From Enterobacter sp. kpr-6 (GTDB lineage Bacteria > Pseudomonadota > Gammaproteobacteria > Enterobacterales > Enterobacteriaceae), in contig NZ_FOYH01000001.1 in assembly GCF_900116015.1 (NCBI RefSeq), positions 897,538 to 961,537 of the forward strand: a DNA stretch of 64,000 nucleotides. Reading direction: 5' to 3'. The position numbers and the translations under genes are program-made. Every line of letters begins with the position of its first letter. Positions within the stretch are counted from its first letter, which is position 1. Shown here in pieces: positions 43,324 to 51,701 of this stretch. Below the pieces are notes generated by a model. That model was not told the origin of the DNA. It ran no database searches and saw nothing but the letters and a program-made list of their open reading frames with translations.

Positions 43324-44236
43324 CGATCCCACAGGCGCTGACCGCCTCGAACGCGGCGCGATAAACGAGTTCGGGAGGCGAATAAAACGTATCGCAAAAG
43401 CTTATCAGGGCATTCTCGACCGCATACCTGCATCACCCGCCGTAAACCTTCGCTACACCTTCGACCTGGACACCTCGCTGCTTTCGATGCTGCTGGAAAA
43501 CGCTTCCGAGCTTGTGGACGAGATCCTTTATGGCGGCAACGAAACGAACTTCTGGTACTGGCGCGATTACGTGAATCAGGCGTACCAGCGTGGCACGGCA
43601 CAGGAATTCGCCAATCTCTCGCAGCAGTCGGCGGTGTATGACGCCGGACGGGAGAACCTACAGCAACTGCTGCTGAGCGAGCCGTATCAGCGCCGCCTGC
43701 TGCTGGTGCGCACCCGCGTCTTTGAGGAAATGAAAAACCTCAGCGCACGGGTCAAGTCGGACATGGCGCGGGTGCTCACCGATGGTATGGGTCGCGGGCA
43801 GAACCCCCGTGATATCGCGAAGCGGCTCACCGAACAGACAGGGATTGAACTCAGCCGGGCAAAGCGCATCGCCCGCACGGAAATCACCACGGCGCTGCGC
43901 CGCGCCCGGTGGGATGAATCAGACGAGGCCGAAGCGCAGTACGGGATTATGACGCGGCAGATGCACCTGTCCGCACTCAGCCCGACGACGCGGCGTAAAC
44001 ACGCACTCCGTCATGCTCACCTTTACACGACTGAAGAGGTGCGCGACTGGTACAGCGTTGACGGCAACGCCATCAACTGCAAATGCACGCAGGTCGCGGT
44101 GTTGGTGGATGCTGACGGCAGGCCGTTAAACCCGAACGTCATCGACATGGCGAAGAAGCGGCTGGAGAAGGCGCAGAAAGCCGGTCTTGTCGCCAACCAC
44201 TTAGATTGCGGCTGCGGTCACCATCACGCCGCATAA
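43277..44236 (+). CDS. Head morphogenesis protein (Mu F-like minor capsid)
   Basis: 319 residues from the ATG at 43277 (GAGGAGGACG before it), in a different frame inside the portal 3' end; an earlier in-frame ATG (43190) has no SD. The SPP1-gp7/Mu-F domain is visible: DIAKRLTEQTGIELSRAKRI, ARTEITTALRRARW, and the C-terminal NAINCKCTQVAVLVD. It has a Cys/His-rich tail (DCGCGHHH) that could bind metal. Confidence 0.88.
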   Translation: MKKRKTKPPILPGNLNDPTGADRLERGAINEFGRRIKRIAKAYQGILDRIPASPAVNLRYTFDLDTSLLSMLLENASELVDEILYGGNETNFWYWRDYVNQAYQRGTAQEFANLSQQSAVYDAGRENLQQLLLSEPYQRRLLLVRTRVFEEMKNLSARVKSDMARVLTDGMGRGQNPRDIAKRLTEQTGIELSRAKRIARTEITTALRRARWDESDEAEAQYGIMTRQMHLSALSPTTRRKHALRHAHLYTTEEVRDWYSVDGNAINCKCTQVAVLVDADGRPLNPNVIDMAKKRLEKAQKAGLVANHLDCGCGHHHAA

Positions 44237-44251
44237 CAGCGAGAAATCAGC

Positions 44252-45520
44252 ATGCCCTCTCAGATTCATATCAACCATAAGGTCGATAACAAAGCCATTC
44301 GCCGCGAAACGTATAACGACCGTGAGCACGTGGTGATCCCGAGTTACACCCTGCCAGCCAACGTCATCATGAACGAGGAGTTCTATCCGGAGGCGGAGAT
44401 CAGCGCGAACTACCGGACCCTGGAAGGGACGCTGGCCCCGCTGGGCCACCCGATGGTGGATGGTCAGTTCGTCTCTGCTTTTTCCCCTGAGGGGCTGAAC
44501 GTGGGCTTTATAGGCGCGTGGAACCGCAACGTCAGCCTGCAGGGGAACCGAGTTTATGCGGAAAAGTGGATCGACGTGAACAAAGCCATGGAATCCCCAG
44601 GCGGCGTGGAGCTACTGCAGCGCATTGAAGCCATCGAGAAGGGCGAAACGACCGATCCTATCTGGTCCAGCGTCGCCGTATTTCGCGAGCGCACCCCGGC
44701 ACCCAAAGACCTGCAGGAACAGGGCGCGAAGTGGGTGGTGAAAATCCACGCCATCGACCATGACGCCATTCTGCTTCATGAACTACCCGCAGCGGGACCA
44801 GAGAAAGGCGTAGGCCTGATGGTCAACGCTGACCTTGCCACGCCACTAAAAGCCAACTCCGGTGCGCTGGTGGGGGAATCCTACCGGGAGCGTGAACAAC
44901 GCCTCGATCGTGCGGCTAAGGCCCGGTTCGCACCCGGCGAGAATGAATACGCCTGGGTTGCCGACTTCACCGACAGCCAGGTGGTCATCATCCGCAACGG
45001 GGGCAATGCCCAGGTGTTCGGCTACACCTCTGAGGGCGGAAAAATCTCCTTTGACGACACCGGAACACCGGTCGCCCGCCAGGAGTCATGGGTAACCGTC
45101 GTAGCCAACAAAGTTAAATCTCTCTTCACCCCGCAGGACCAGCCTGCAACCAACCATCAAACGGAGGGCGACATGCCTTTAACCAATGAAGAAAAACAAG
45201 AGCTGATCACTGAGATCGGCAAGGGCCTGGCCGCTAATTTCGCCGATGCGCTGAAGCCTGTAACCGAGCAAATCTCAGCCCTTCAGGCCAACCACCAGCA
45301 GCTTGCCGAAACCCTCACTGCTAATTCCCGCGCGGAAGAGCAAACCATGCGTGACGCAGTACAGGCGGTACATGGCGAGCTTGTGGCTAATGCCCTGTCA
45401 GGTCCGGCACTGAAAGAGATGTTCAGCAAGCTGGGTACTGCCGCACCGCTGGGCACCAACTCCGCGACGCAGCCGGGCCAGACTGGCGCTCCGGACCCGT
45501 CCACTTACTTCCCGGCCTAA
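44252..45520 (+). CDS. DUF2213-like prohead protease/scaffold fusion protein
   Basis: 422 residues. The N-terminal part (HVVIPSYTLPANVIMNEEF; LEGTLAPLGHPMVDGQFVSA; IWSSVAVFRER) resembles DUF2213 proteins of phage head clusters. The C-terminal 115 residues are coiled-coil scaffold and can also be made alone from an internal start. This repeats the lambda C/Nu3 arrangement of protease plus in-frame nested scaffold. The catalytic residues are not certain. Confidence 0.75.
   Translation: MPSQIHINHKVDNKAIRRETYNDREHVVIPSYTLPANVIMNEEFYPEAEISANYRTLEGTLAPLGHPMVDGQFVSAFSPEGLNVGFIGAWNRNVSLQGNRVYAEKWIDVNKAMESPGGVELLQRIEAIEKGETTDPIWSSVAVFRERTPAPKDLQEQGAKWVVKIHAIDHDAILLHELPAAGPEKGVGLMVNADLATPLKANSGALVGESYREREQRLDRAAKARFAPGENEYAWVADFTDSQVVIIRNGGNAQVFGYTSEGGKISFDDTGTPVARQESWVTVVANKVKSLFTPQDQPATNHQTEGDMPLTNEEKQELITEIGKGLAANFADALKPVTEQISALQANHQQLAETLTANSRAEEQTMRDAVQAVHGELVANALSGPALKEMFSKLGTAAPLGTNSATQPGQTGAPDPSTYFPA
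45173..45520 (+). CDS. Nested in-frame scaffold protein
   Basis: 115 residues starting MPLTNEEKQELITEI, read from the ATG at 45173 in the same frame as the larger protein. It has its own strong ribosome site (ACGGAGGGCGAC). The product is coiled coil (FADALKPVTEQISALQANHQ) with a short C-terminal tail, typical of assembly scaffolds such as lambda Nu3. Confidence 0.72.
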   Translation: MPLTNEEKQELITEIGKGLAANFADALKPVTEQISALQANHQQLAETLTANSRAEEQTMRDAVQAVHGELVANALSGPALKEMFSKLGTAAPLGTNSATQPGQTGAPDPSTYFPA

Positions 45521-45562
45521 CCGAGCAGGCTGAACAGTTACCCACTTTTAAAGGAGACCGGC

Positions 45563-46018
45563 ATGGCATCCCGCTATCGTCGTGTAAATATCGACGGGCA
45601 GTCACTTTATAAGACTGAAACCCGTACCACTGCCGCAGCCCTTTTGCCGGGCACTGCGGCGACTATCAACGCTGATGGTCAGTTCGCACAGGCTGGTGCG
45701 CTGACCGGACGCCTCTACATTATCGACTGCGCCTACCATCAGGGCCTGGGTATTCGTGACGCCGTCCCGGAAGGCGATTCCGCTGTAGGTAACTACGTGG
45801 AGGAGGGGCGCGAACTGGCGCTGTTGTGTGTGCCCGGCGCGTACAAAAAAGACAGCCCGATCAAGCTCGGTGCTGCTGGTCAGTTTACGCTGGCCACTGA
45901 CGATACCGATGCGGTGATTGGCTACAGCCAGGACGAAGCCACCATTGCGGCAGGCGCTACCGATTTCATCCGCGTTCGTATGCGTGCCGGCACTGCCGCC
46001 GCAACCGCTGGCGCATAA
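45563..46018 (+). CDS. Head decoration/cement protein
   Basis: 151 residues, beta-rich and alanine/glycine-rich (ALLPGTAATINADGQFAQAG; AAGATDFIRVRMRAG). It lies between scaffold and major capsid, the lambda D position. AAGGAGACCGGC gives a strong SD for high expression. Assigned by position and composition. Confidence 0.72.
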   Translation: MASRYRRVNIDGQSLYKTETRTTAAALLPGTAATINADGQFAQAGALTGRLYIIDCAYHQGLGIRDAVPEGDSAVGNYVEEGRELALLCVPGAYKKDSPIKLGAAGQFTLATDDTDAVIGYSQDEATIAAGATDFIRVRMRAGTAAATAGA

Positions 46019-46035
46019 TTTAAGGACACACGCAC

Positions 46036-47139
46036 ATGTATTTTTCCCGTGAAACCCTGGCGACTAACCGCCGCCTGCATCAGCACTGGAACTCCCTCTG
46101 GGCCCAGCGCAACATCTGGGACACCTCCCACCAGCTTATGGTTAACCAGTACCGCGGCGTAATGGATGCCGAAACGCTGGCGGCCAATGCCCTGGCGGGT
46201 GATGGTCTGGGGCGTGAGTTCTGGGCTGAAATTGACCGTCAGGTTATCCAGTTGCGCGATCAGCAAGTCGGTATGGAGATCGTCAACGACCTGATGAGTG
46301 TTATGCAGGTTCTGAACATCGGAAAAACCGCCAAGCTATATAGCGTGGTTGGTGATATTGCTGATGATGTGCAGGTCAGTCTGGACGGTCAGCCGCCATA
46401 CTCTTTTGATCATACCGAATACGACAGTGACGGCGACCCGGTACCTGTGTTCACCGCTGGCTACGGCGTTAACTGGCGTCTGGCCGCAGGCCTGAACACG
46501 GCGGGTATTGATATCGTGCTGGACTCGCAGGCAGCCAAGATGCGTAAGTTCCATAAACGTCGCGTTAAAGCTTATCTGGACGGTAACGAAACTATCAAGG
46601 TTCAGAACTATCAGTCTCAGGGGCTGCGTAACCACCGCAATACGGCGAAGATTAACCTGGGATCCGGCGCTGGTGGTGTAAACATCGATCTGACCAAAGC
46701 CACGCCCGCTCTGGCGCTGGAATTTTTCGGTCCAACGGGTCCGTTCGGACTGACCGCCCAGGCGAATCAGGTCACGGCCTATGATGTGTTGTGGCTGAGC
46801 TCGGAAATCATGGCAAACCTGTCGAAGCCGTACACCATTGAGGTCGGTAACGGCTCAAATGCGATCGTGAGCGGTACCGTTCTTGATGCCATCCGCAAAT
46901 TTATGCCGGTGAAGGATATCCGCATGACCTACGCGCTGAAGGGTAACGAGTTCCTCGCCTATGAACGCCGTCAGGATGTGGTTTCGCCGCTGGTGGGTAT
47001 GGCCGTTGGTGTCATTCCGCTCCCGCGCCCGCTGCCGCAGAGCAACTACAACTTCCAGATCATGTCTGCAGAAGGTCTGCAGGTGAAACGTGACGACGAA
47101 GGCCATTCCGGTGTGCTTTACGGCGCAAACCTGGGCTAA
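46036..47139 (+). CDS. Major capsid protein
   Basis: 367 residues. Sequences such as LAANALAGDGLGREFWAEID and VSPLVGMAVGVIPLPRPLPQ fit a family of HK97-fold capsid proteins annotated DUF6260 as I recall. Placement after scaffold and decoration genes supports the call. It is the shell subunit of the icosahedral head. Confidence 0.87.
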   Translation: MYFSRETLATNRRLHQHWNSLWAQRNIWDTSHQLMVNQYRGVMDAETLAANALAGDGLGREFWAEIDRQVIQLRDQQVGMEIVNDLMSVMQVLNIGKTAKLYSVVGDIADDVQVSLDGQPPYSFDHTEYDSDGDPVPVFTAGYGVNWRLAAGLNTAGIDIVLDSQAAKMRKFHKRRVKAYLDGNETIKVQNYQSQGLRNHRNTAKINLGSGAGGVNIDLTKATPALALEFFGPTGPFGLTAQANQVTAYDVLWLSSEIMANLSKPYTIEVGNGSNAIVSGTVLDAIRKFMPVKDIRMTYALKGNEFLAYERRQDVVSPLVGMAVGVIPLPRPLPQSNYNFQIMSAEGLQVKRDDEGHSGVLYGANLG

Positions 47140-47148
47140 GGAGAAGAC

Positions 47149-47451
47149 ATGGCTAAGTACGAAGTGATCCGCCCATGGCACGGGGTGACGGTTGGTGACG
47201 TGGTGGAGTTTGAAAGTCTCCACCCGGTATTGAAACCGAACGTCCGCCTGATGCGGGGCGAAGCGGGTGGCACGCTCAACCCGGCGACGCCCGGCGCGGG
47301 AAACGATGGCACTGACGGTAAATCCCGTAAAGAGATTATCGCCGCCCGTCTGAAGGAACTGGGTATTGAGTTCAAAGGCAACCTCGGGGCTGAAAAGCTC
47401 TCAGAGCTGTTGCCGGATGGCGAGCTCGAAGCGCTTTTCCCCGCTGAATAA
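47149..47451 (+). CDS. Head protein with C-terminal HeH/SAP-like module
   Basis: 100 residues. The first half is beta-like (VIRPWHGVTVGDVVEFESLH), then a linker, then a helix-extension-helix-like DNA-binding-type module (RKEIIAARLKELGIEFKGNL; GAEKLSELLPDGE). Similar small proteins follow capsid genes in many siphophages. An exact role is unknown. Confidence 0.68.
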   Translation: MAKYEVIRPWHGVTVGDVVEFESLHPVLKPNVRLMRGEAGGTLNPATPGAGNDGTDGKSRKEIIAARLKELGIEFKGNLGAEKLSELLPDGELEALFPAE

Positions 47452-47454
47452 CAG

Positions 47455-47476
47455 CCGCCGCTCAGGCGGTTTTTTT
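47455..47476 (+). terminator. Terminator after the head gene cluster
   Basis: CCGCC-GCTCA-GGCGG followed by T7. It may set the head-to-tail expression ratio. Confidence 0.7.
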
Positions 47477-47517
47477 ATGCCCCGCTCCGGCGGGGTTCCT
47501 TGTGTCAGGAGTCAGCC

Positions 47518-47922
47518 ATGGTAAATCCCGAACAGGCGCAGCAGTACCTCAGCGGTCAGGGGATTACCCTGCCTGATTTCGTGCTGGCGGCGCTGGTGGA
47601 TCAGGTTAACGGTATTGAGGAATGCCTGAGCCAGCATTATGCGGCATCAACAGCAATGCTTATCCAGCTTTACCTGCTGGCACTCATGGGACTGGGGCAG
47701 GGCGATAAATACCTCTCCAGCCAGACAGCGCCAAACGGTGCGGCCCGCTCGTTCCGCTACCAGTCGTTTCCCGATCGCTGGAAAGGTGCACTCAACCTTT
47801 TACGCGGTCTGGATAAACACGGATGCGCAAAAGATTTGATCCCGCCAGACCCGACGGCGGCCCCGGCTTTTGCTGGCATCTGGATCGGTAAAGGCGGATG
47901 CATGAGCAACGGGGGCCGCTGA
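47518..47922 (+). CDS. Head-tail joining protein (adaptor-like)
   Basis: 134 residues from the ATG at 47518 (CAGGAGTCAGCC). Helical protein (FVLAALVDQVNGIEECLSQH; AMLIQLYLLALMGLGQG) of head-tail connector size and position. Assigned by context. Its stop overlaps the next gene's start (TGATG). Confidence 0.65.
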   Translation: MVNPEQAQQYLSGQGITLPDFVLAALVDQVNGIEECLSQHYAASTAMLIQLYLLALMGLGQGDKYLSSQTAPNGAARSFRYQSFPDRWKGALNLLRGLDKHGCAKDLIPPDPTAAPAFAGIWIGKGGCMSNGGR

Positions 47923-48095
47923 TGGCCCTGATATCCGTCAAGCAGCGTCTGCCGGAGCCGTTTACGAAAGTCTGGGTTCTGACCGACAGCGGCAGGAGGG
48001 TGACCGGCTACGTCAAAAGCAACGGCGAGTGGTTCATCTTTTGTCGTGAGATCGCCGCCACAAAGCCGGAAGTACTCCGCTGGGAGGAACCATGA
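47922..48095 (+). CDS. Small phage protein (57 aa, DUF551-like)
   Basis: MALISVKQRLPEPFTKVWVL, beta hairpins and a final EVLRWEEP resemble DUF551-type phage proteins. It is coupled to both neighbours. Function unknown. Confidence 0.65.
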   Translation: MALISVKQRLPEPFTKVWVLTDSGRRVTGYVKSNGEWFIFCREIAATKPEVLRWEEP

Positions 48096-48478
48096 GCGCT
48101 ACAGCTAACTGGGTTTATACCAGCCTTGTTACGGTCTATCCGCGTGTCTATGACGACTGGTCAGGCACATGGACGACCGGCACACCGTACCTCATCGACT
48201 GCACGTGGGAGGTGAACCAGGAGGAGGCGATCGATGATGCCGGGACCGAATTCACCACCAACCTCATCATCTTCACCGAACTGAAGCACAACGGCGCAGA
48301 CGTGCGTAAACCGCTGCGTAACGATTATGTTGCGGTAGGCGACACCACGGGCGAGCCGGACCCTGTTAAGGCGAAAGGCGACGTGATCCGGGCGGTCAAG
48401 ATGTGGGATATGTCGTTCTTCGAAGAGGAGCCCGACTACAAAATCCTGACGTCTAACCGCAACTCCCTCGGGGCCTGA
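48092..48478 (+). CDS. Head closure/connector protein
   Basis: 128 residues, beta-rich (CTWEVNQEEAIDDAGTEFTT; NLIIFTELKHNGADVRKPLR; VIRAVKMWDMSFFEEEPDYK). By order (adaptor, closure, HK97 gp10-like, terminator, tube) it is the head-completion or stopper protein. It overlaps the previous gene by 4 bases. Confidence 0.65.
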   Translation: MSATANWVYTSLVTVYPRVYDDWSGTWTTGTPYLIDCTWEVNQEEAIDDAGTEFTTNLIIFTELKHNGADVRKPLRNDYVAVGDTTGEPDPVKAKGDVIRAVKMWDMSFFEEEPDYKILTSNRNSLGA

Positions 48479-48494
48479 TTTTACAGGAGTCAGT

Positions 48495-48890
48495 ATGCCG
48501 GTTAAGGGCATCAAAAGCGTTCAGATGAACACCAGAAAGCTGCTCGGCCAGATAGCCGGACCAGTGACCGAGCGGGTGATCACCGAGGTAATGATTGTGG
48601 GGATCGGCTATGCCGCCCAGATTACGCCGATGGACACCTCCACGCTGGTAAACAGCCAGTTCCGTGAGCTGCGCCCCATACCGAAAGGCATGACCGGGCG
48701 TGTCGGTTACACCGCCAGCTATGCCGCCCGGGTCAACGCTGCGCCGGGCACGCTTAAGGGCCAGCCGCGCGCGAATGGCAACGGCAACTACTGGGATCCG
48801 AACGGCGAGCCTGAATTCCTGAAAAACGGCTTCGAGCGTGACGGCATGAACGATATCCGGGCAACCATCCGGCGAGGATACAAACTATGA
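48495..48890 (+). CDS. HK97 gp10-like tail completion protein
   Basis: 131 residues. AQITPMDTSTLVNSQFRELR, VGYTASYAARVNAAPGTLKG and the C-terminal EFLKNGFERDGMNDIRATIR are the gp10-family pattern. It joins the tail to the head. It overlaps the next gene by 4 bases. Confidence 0.8.
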   Translation: MPVKGIKSVQMNTRKLLGQIAGPVTERVITEVMIVGIGYAAQITPMDTSTLVNSQFRELRPIPKGMTGRVGYTASYAARVNAAPGTLKGQPRANGNGNYWDPNGEPEFLKNGFERDGMNDIRATIRRGYKL

Positions 48891-49273
48891 ACCGCAGCGA
48901 GGTATACGACGCCCTGCGCGTCTGGCTTCAGCAGCACGGCTTCGATACAGGCTACCGCGTGCAGAAGCGATTTTTCATGGAGCGTCCGGACTCGCAGAGC
49001 GAGCGCTATCTCATTATCCAGCAGAACGGTGGTGGAGGTGACGAGGAAGCTGTCTCCCGCGACTACTTCCGCATCATCCTGCTTACCGGACAGGATGATC
49101 CCGGTATCGATGCCGTGGAAAACAACGCCGATGCAATTCGCCGGGCGATGAGCCTGGAGCATCAGACCGAATGCATCATCCTGATGCAGCCCGTAGGCGG
49201 GGTCCCCGCTTTCAAAACCGAAGAGGGCCGCGTGGCCTTCGAAATCACCTTCAGAACCATCATTTCCCAGTAA
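48887..49273 (+). CDS. Tail terminator protein
   Basis: 128 residues. EVYDALRVWLQQHGFDTGYR at the start and the strand VAFEITFRTIISQ at the end suit the lambda-U-like tail terminators that cap the tube. It lies directly before the tube gene. Confidence 0.75.
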   Translation: MNRSEVYDALRVWLQQHGFDTGYRVQKRFFMERPDSQSERYLIIQQNGGGGDEEAVSRDYFRIILLTGQDDPGIDAVENNADAIRRAMSLEHQTECIILMQPVGGVPAFKTEEGRVAFEITFRTIISQ

Positions 49274-49286
49274 CGGAGTAAAAACT

Positions 49287-50021
49287 ATGGCCGGATGTGA
49301 ATCAGGTGCATTCACGGGGCTTGCTGTCGCCGTTTATTATGCGATCAGCTGCCCGGAAGTACAGCCTGCGGCGAATCAGTACAAGCGCCTCGGCATGATG
49401 CGCGGTAAAACCACGGGTGTGGAATGGGAGACTGCGGACGCGACGGGGGACCAGAGCGCGGCGTTTACCCAGGAGAACATCACCACGTATAAAAACGTGT
49501 CATTCTCCGGTGACGGTGTGAGCCGCAAAGAAGCCATTTATGGTCAGAAGGCCATGAAGCGGCATGTCTACAACCCACCAGCCGATACCAGCAACCAGCC
49601 CTATGTCTGGCTGAAAATTATTTCACCGCTGGATATCACCGAAGGCCCATTCCTTGTCACGAGCTGGCAGGATGAATCGCCGCATGATGACGTGGCGACC
49701 TGGTCGCTTGAAGCATCAAGCGCGGGTAATGTTGATGTGCGCGATGTGGGTGACCTCATCACCATCACAACCCAGCCGCAGAACCGCACGCTGGAAGAGG
49801 GTGACACGCTCACACTGACTGTGGCGGCCACCACGACCGGCAATTCCCCGCTGAGTTATCAGTGGCAGAAAGATGGCGCGGACATTAGCGGTGCGACCGC
49901 TGCGACGTACACGAAAGCAAACGTGACCGAAGCTGACGACGGAACCTATTCCTGCGTGGTGTCATCCTCCACGGCCAGCAGCGTGTCGTCCGGCTTTGCG
50001 AATGTGGTCATCACTGTTTAA
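49287..50021 (+). CDS. Major tail tube protein with C-terminal Ig-like domain
   Basis: 244 residues. The tube domain (about 1-150) has RLGMMRGKTTGVEWETADAT and LDITEGPFLVTSWQDESPHD. Residues about 155-244 are an immunoglobulin-like domain: ITTQPQNRTLEEGDTLTL, the core tryptophan in SYQWQKDGADISGATAATY, and DDGTYSCVVSS. Such domains, as in lambda V, decorate the tail surface and may bind host surface sugars. Confidence 0.85.
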   Translation: MAGCESGAFTGLAVAVYYAISCPEVQPAANQYKRLGMMRGKTTGVEWETADATGDQSAAFTQENITTYKNVSFSGDGVSRKEAIYGQKAMKRHVYNPPADTSNQPYVWLKIISPLDITEGPFLVTSWQDESPHDDVATWSLEASSAGNVDVRDVGDLITITTQPQNRTLEEGDTLTLTVAATTTGNSPLSYQWQKDGADISGATAATYTKANVTEADDGTYSCVVSSSTASSVSSGFANVVITV

Positions 50022-50051
50022 TAACAGGGGCTCCAGCCCCTTTGAGGTTTT

Positions 50052-50732
50052 ATGGTTATCACTGATATCGGCCAGGCGGTGATCCGTGCTGGTGGTCACG
50101 GGATATTCCTCAATCCCTCATTTCTGGCTATATCGCACATGGGTGAGCCGGACGAAATCGTCAGGCTGTATGTCACCGTGCACGCCGGGCACTACCCGAC
50201 GCATCGGATAAGCGATCCGGCCATTTTGCGCGACGTGATGGCACGTTGCTTTGCCGAGATGGCGATAGCATCTGCCCGCGTGGTCGCTGCGTGCTGTGCA
50301 GAGAATATCAGCCAGGTCACCGGCACCTACGCAGTCACAACAAAAGGGAAACTCTCATACCGGCCCGGCCTGCTGCCGGTTGCAGACGTCATTGAACTTG
50401 CGCGTCATCTGATCCGTCACGGTGTAATGGGTGACCAGCCCCCGGAGCAGGTGAAGGGGCAGAAAAGCGAGTATTCCAGTAAATTTGATGTCCGGTCATT
50501 CGTCTACGCCGCCGTGGCACACCTTGGCATGAGCGAGGCGGATGCCTGGAACATGACAATGACCAGTTTTCGCGCCGCGATGAATGCGAAGTTCCCGGTT
50601 AAGGAGAAGGACAGGATCCCGACGGAAGAGGTCTATGATGAGGTCATGGACTGGGCTGACAGGATGGTTGAGATGGATGCGCAGCGGAATGAAACAAAAA
50701 ACTCCAAGCTTAAAAAAACGTCTGTCAATTAG
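50052..50732 (+). CDS. Tail assembly chaperone-like protein (DUF6246 type)
   Basis: 226 residues. FLAISHMGEPDEIVRLYVTV and the long C-terminal helices (VRSFVYAAVAHLGMSEADAW) fit the phage family annotated DUF6246, in the G/GT chaperone slot before the tape measure. I see no clear frameshift extension; the next backbone gene is separated by a cargo block. Confidence 0.7.
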   Translation: MVITDIGQAVIRAGGHGIFLNPSFLAISHMGEPDEIVRLYVTVHAGHYPTHRISDPAILRDVMARCFAEMAIASARVVAACCAENISQVTGTYAVTTKGKLSYRPGLLPVADVIELARHLIRHGVMGDQPPEQVKGQKSEYSSKFDVRSFVYAAVAHLGMSEADAWNMTMTSFRAAMNAKFPVKEKDRIPTEEVYDEVMDWADRMVEMDAQRNETKNSKLKKTSVN

Positions 50733-50820
50733 GATTACTAAAATTCTATAATTGCTGTATACCTTTGTATTATAGATTGTTAAAGGCCTTTTGGAACAGC
50801 ACACACATTGTGGACAAAAA

Positions 50821-51384
50821 ATGAGCAGTAACTTTCCTTTTGAAGTTGCATTGCCCTCTGATGAGGATGAAGAGGCCATTGAAAGGGCTGAATTGCTATT
50901 CAAGCATTTCAAGGAACGCTACGATATGGCGCTTGCTAGCGTTCGTCGTTTGGAAGACAAAGCAAGTAAGATATTTGGTTCCATGAGTACATTTTTAGCT
51001 GTGATGTTGCTTATTATAAGATACTGGTGGCCAGACCTTTTTGGAGAGGGGGTTACGCCTCTGAAAGTCATTATCTGGGGTACTCTGAGCTTATTTATGG
51101 CATCCTGCATCATTGCTTGGGGCTTTGTATTTAGTGCTATGCAACTCAAAGAGTTCGACAGGCCTTCTATTGATTTTAAAGCACTTTGCGCTTTTTACCT
51201 TCAAAAACCACGCTACAATACGCTCAGTTTGTACGCAAAAGAGTATGGTGCCCTTACAGAGAGTATAGAGTCGATTCATCAAGAAAAGGCATCATTGATT
51301 AGAAAATCCTGTGAGTCGATATTGTATGCAGGTTGGTTATTTGTAATATTTATAATTTCGGTGACTATACTCAAGGTCTGCTAA
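50821..51384 (+). CDS. Three-helix membrane protein, cargo gene
   Basis: 187 residues from the ATG at 50821; a TTG at 50791 is less likely. A charged N-terminal helix (EDEEAIERAELLFKHFKERY) precedes membrane segments FGSMSTFLAVMLLIIRYWW, VIIWGTLSLFMASCIIAWGF and C-terminal ILYAGWLFVIFIISVTIL. The layout resembles small SLATT-like membrane effectors or superinfection-exclusion proteins, an inference. It is AT-rich compared with tail genes around it. Confidence 0.68.
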   Translation: MSSNFPFEVALPSDEDEEAIERAELLFKHFKERYDMALASVRRLEDKASKIFGSMSTFLAVMLLIIRYWWPDLFGEGVTPLKVIIWGTLSLFMASCIIAWGFVFSAMQLKEFDRPSIDFKALCAFYLQKPRYNTLSLYAKEYGALTESIESIHQEKASLIRKSCESILYAGWLFVIFIISVTILKVC

Positions 51385-51395
51385 AAGGAAACGAG

Positions 51396-51584
51396 ATGAG
51401 CGATAACAAAAAAAAATCCACCGGCAAAGATCAAGGTTGTCAGAGGTCAAAAGATTCAAAAATTAGCCGACGCGATTACGTCAAAGATTCTGAGCAAGAT
51501 ATAATGCGTCAGTTTGATACTGATTCTGATGTGCCACCCAGCAAGAAGCTGTTTGAGAGTGATGATAAGCCTGCCAAGAAGTAA
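51396..51584 (+). CDS. Small highly charged protein of the cargo block (62 aa)
   Basis: MSDNKKKSTGKDQGCQRSKD to KPAKK, rich in Lys, Asp and Ser and probably disordered. It starts 12 bases after the membrane-protein stop behind AAGGAAACGAG, so they form one operon. A terminator follows. Function unknown; a regulator of its membrane partner is possible. Confidence 0.62.
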   Translation: MSDNKKKSTGKDQGCQRSKDSKISRRDYVKDSEQDIMRQFDTDSDVPPSKKLFESDDKPAKK

Positions 51585-51588
51585 CCAG

Positions 51589-51610
51589 ACCCGCTTCGGC
51601 GGGTTTCTTC
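51589..51610 (+). terminator. Terminator after the charged protein gene
   Basis: ACCCGC-TTCG-GCGGGT followed by TTCTTC. Confidence 0.75.
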
Positions 51611-51701
51611 ATTACTTGAAAACGTCAAATCAGCGGCAGGCGTTGCGCTGTCGTGCTCACCTGATAGGATTAGCCTCATCTTTCATTGATGGGACATGGA
51701 T

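Noticed and set aside
50052..50732. A lambda G/GT-type programmed frameshift at the chaperone gene end
   Set aside because: The poly-A run near the 3' end (AAAAAAC at about 50695 and 50712) is suggestive, but no downstream T-like frame is seen before the cargo block.
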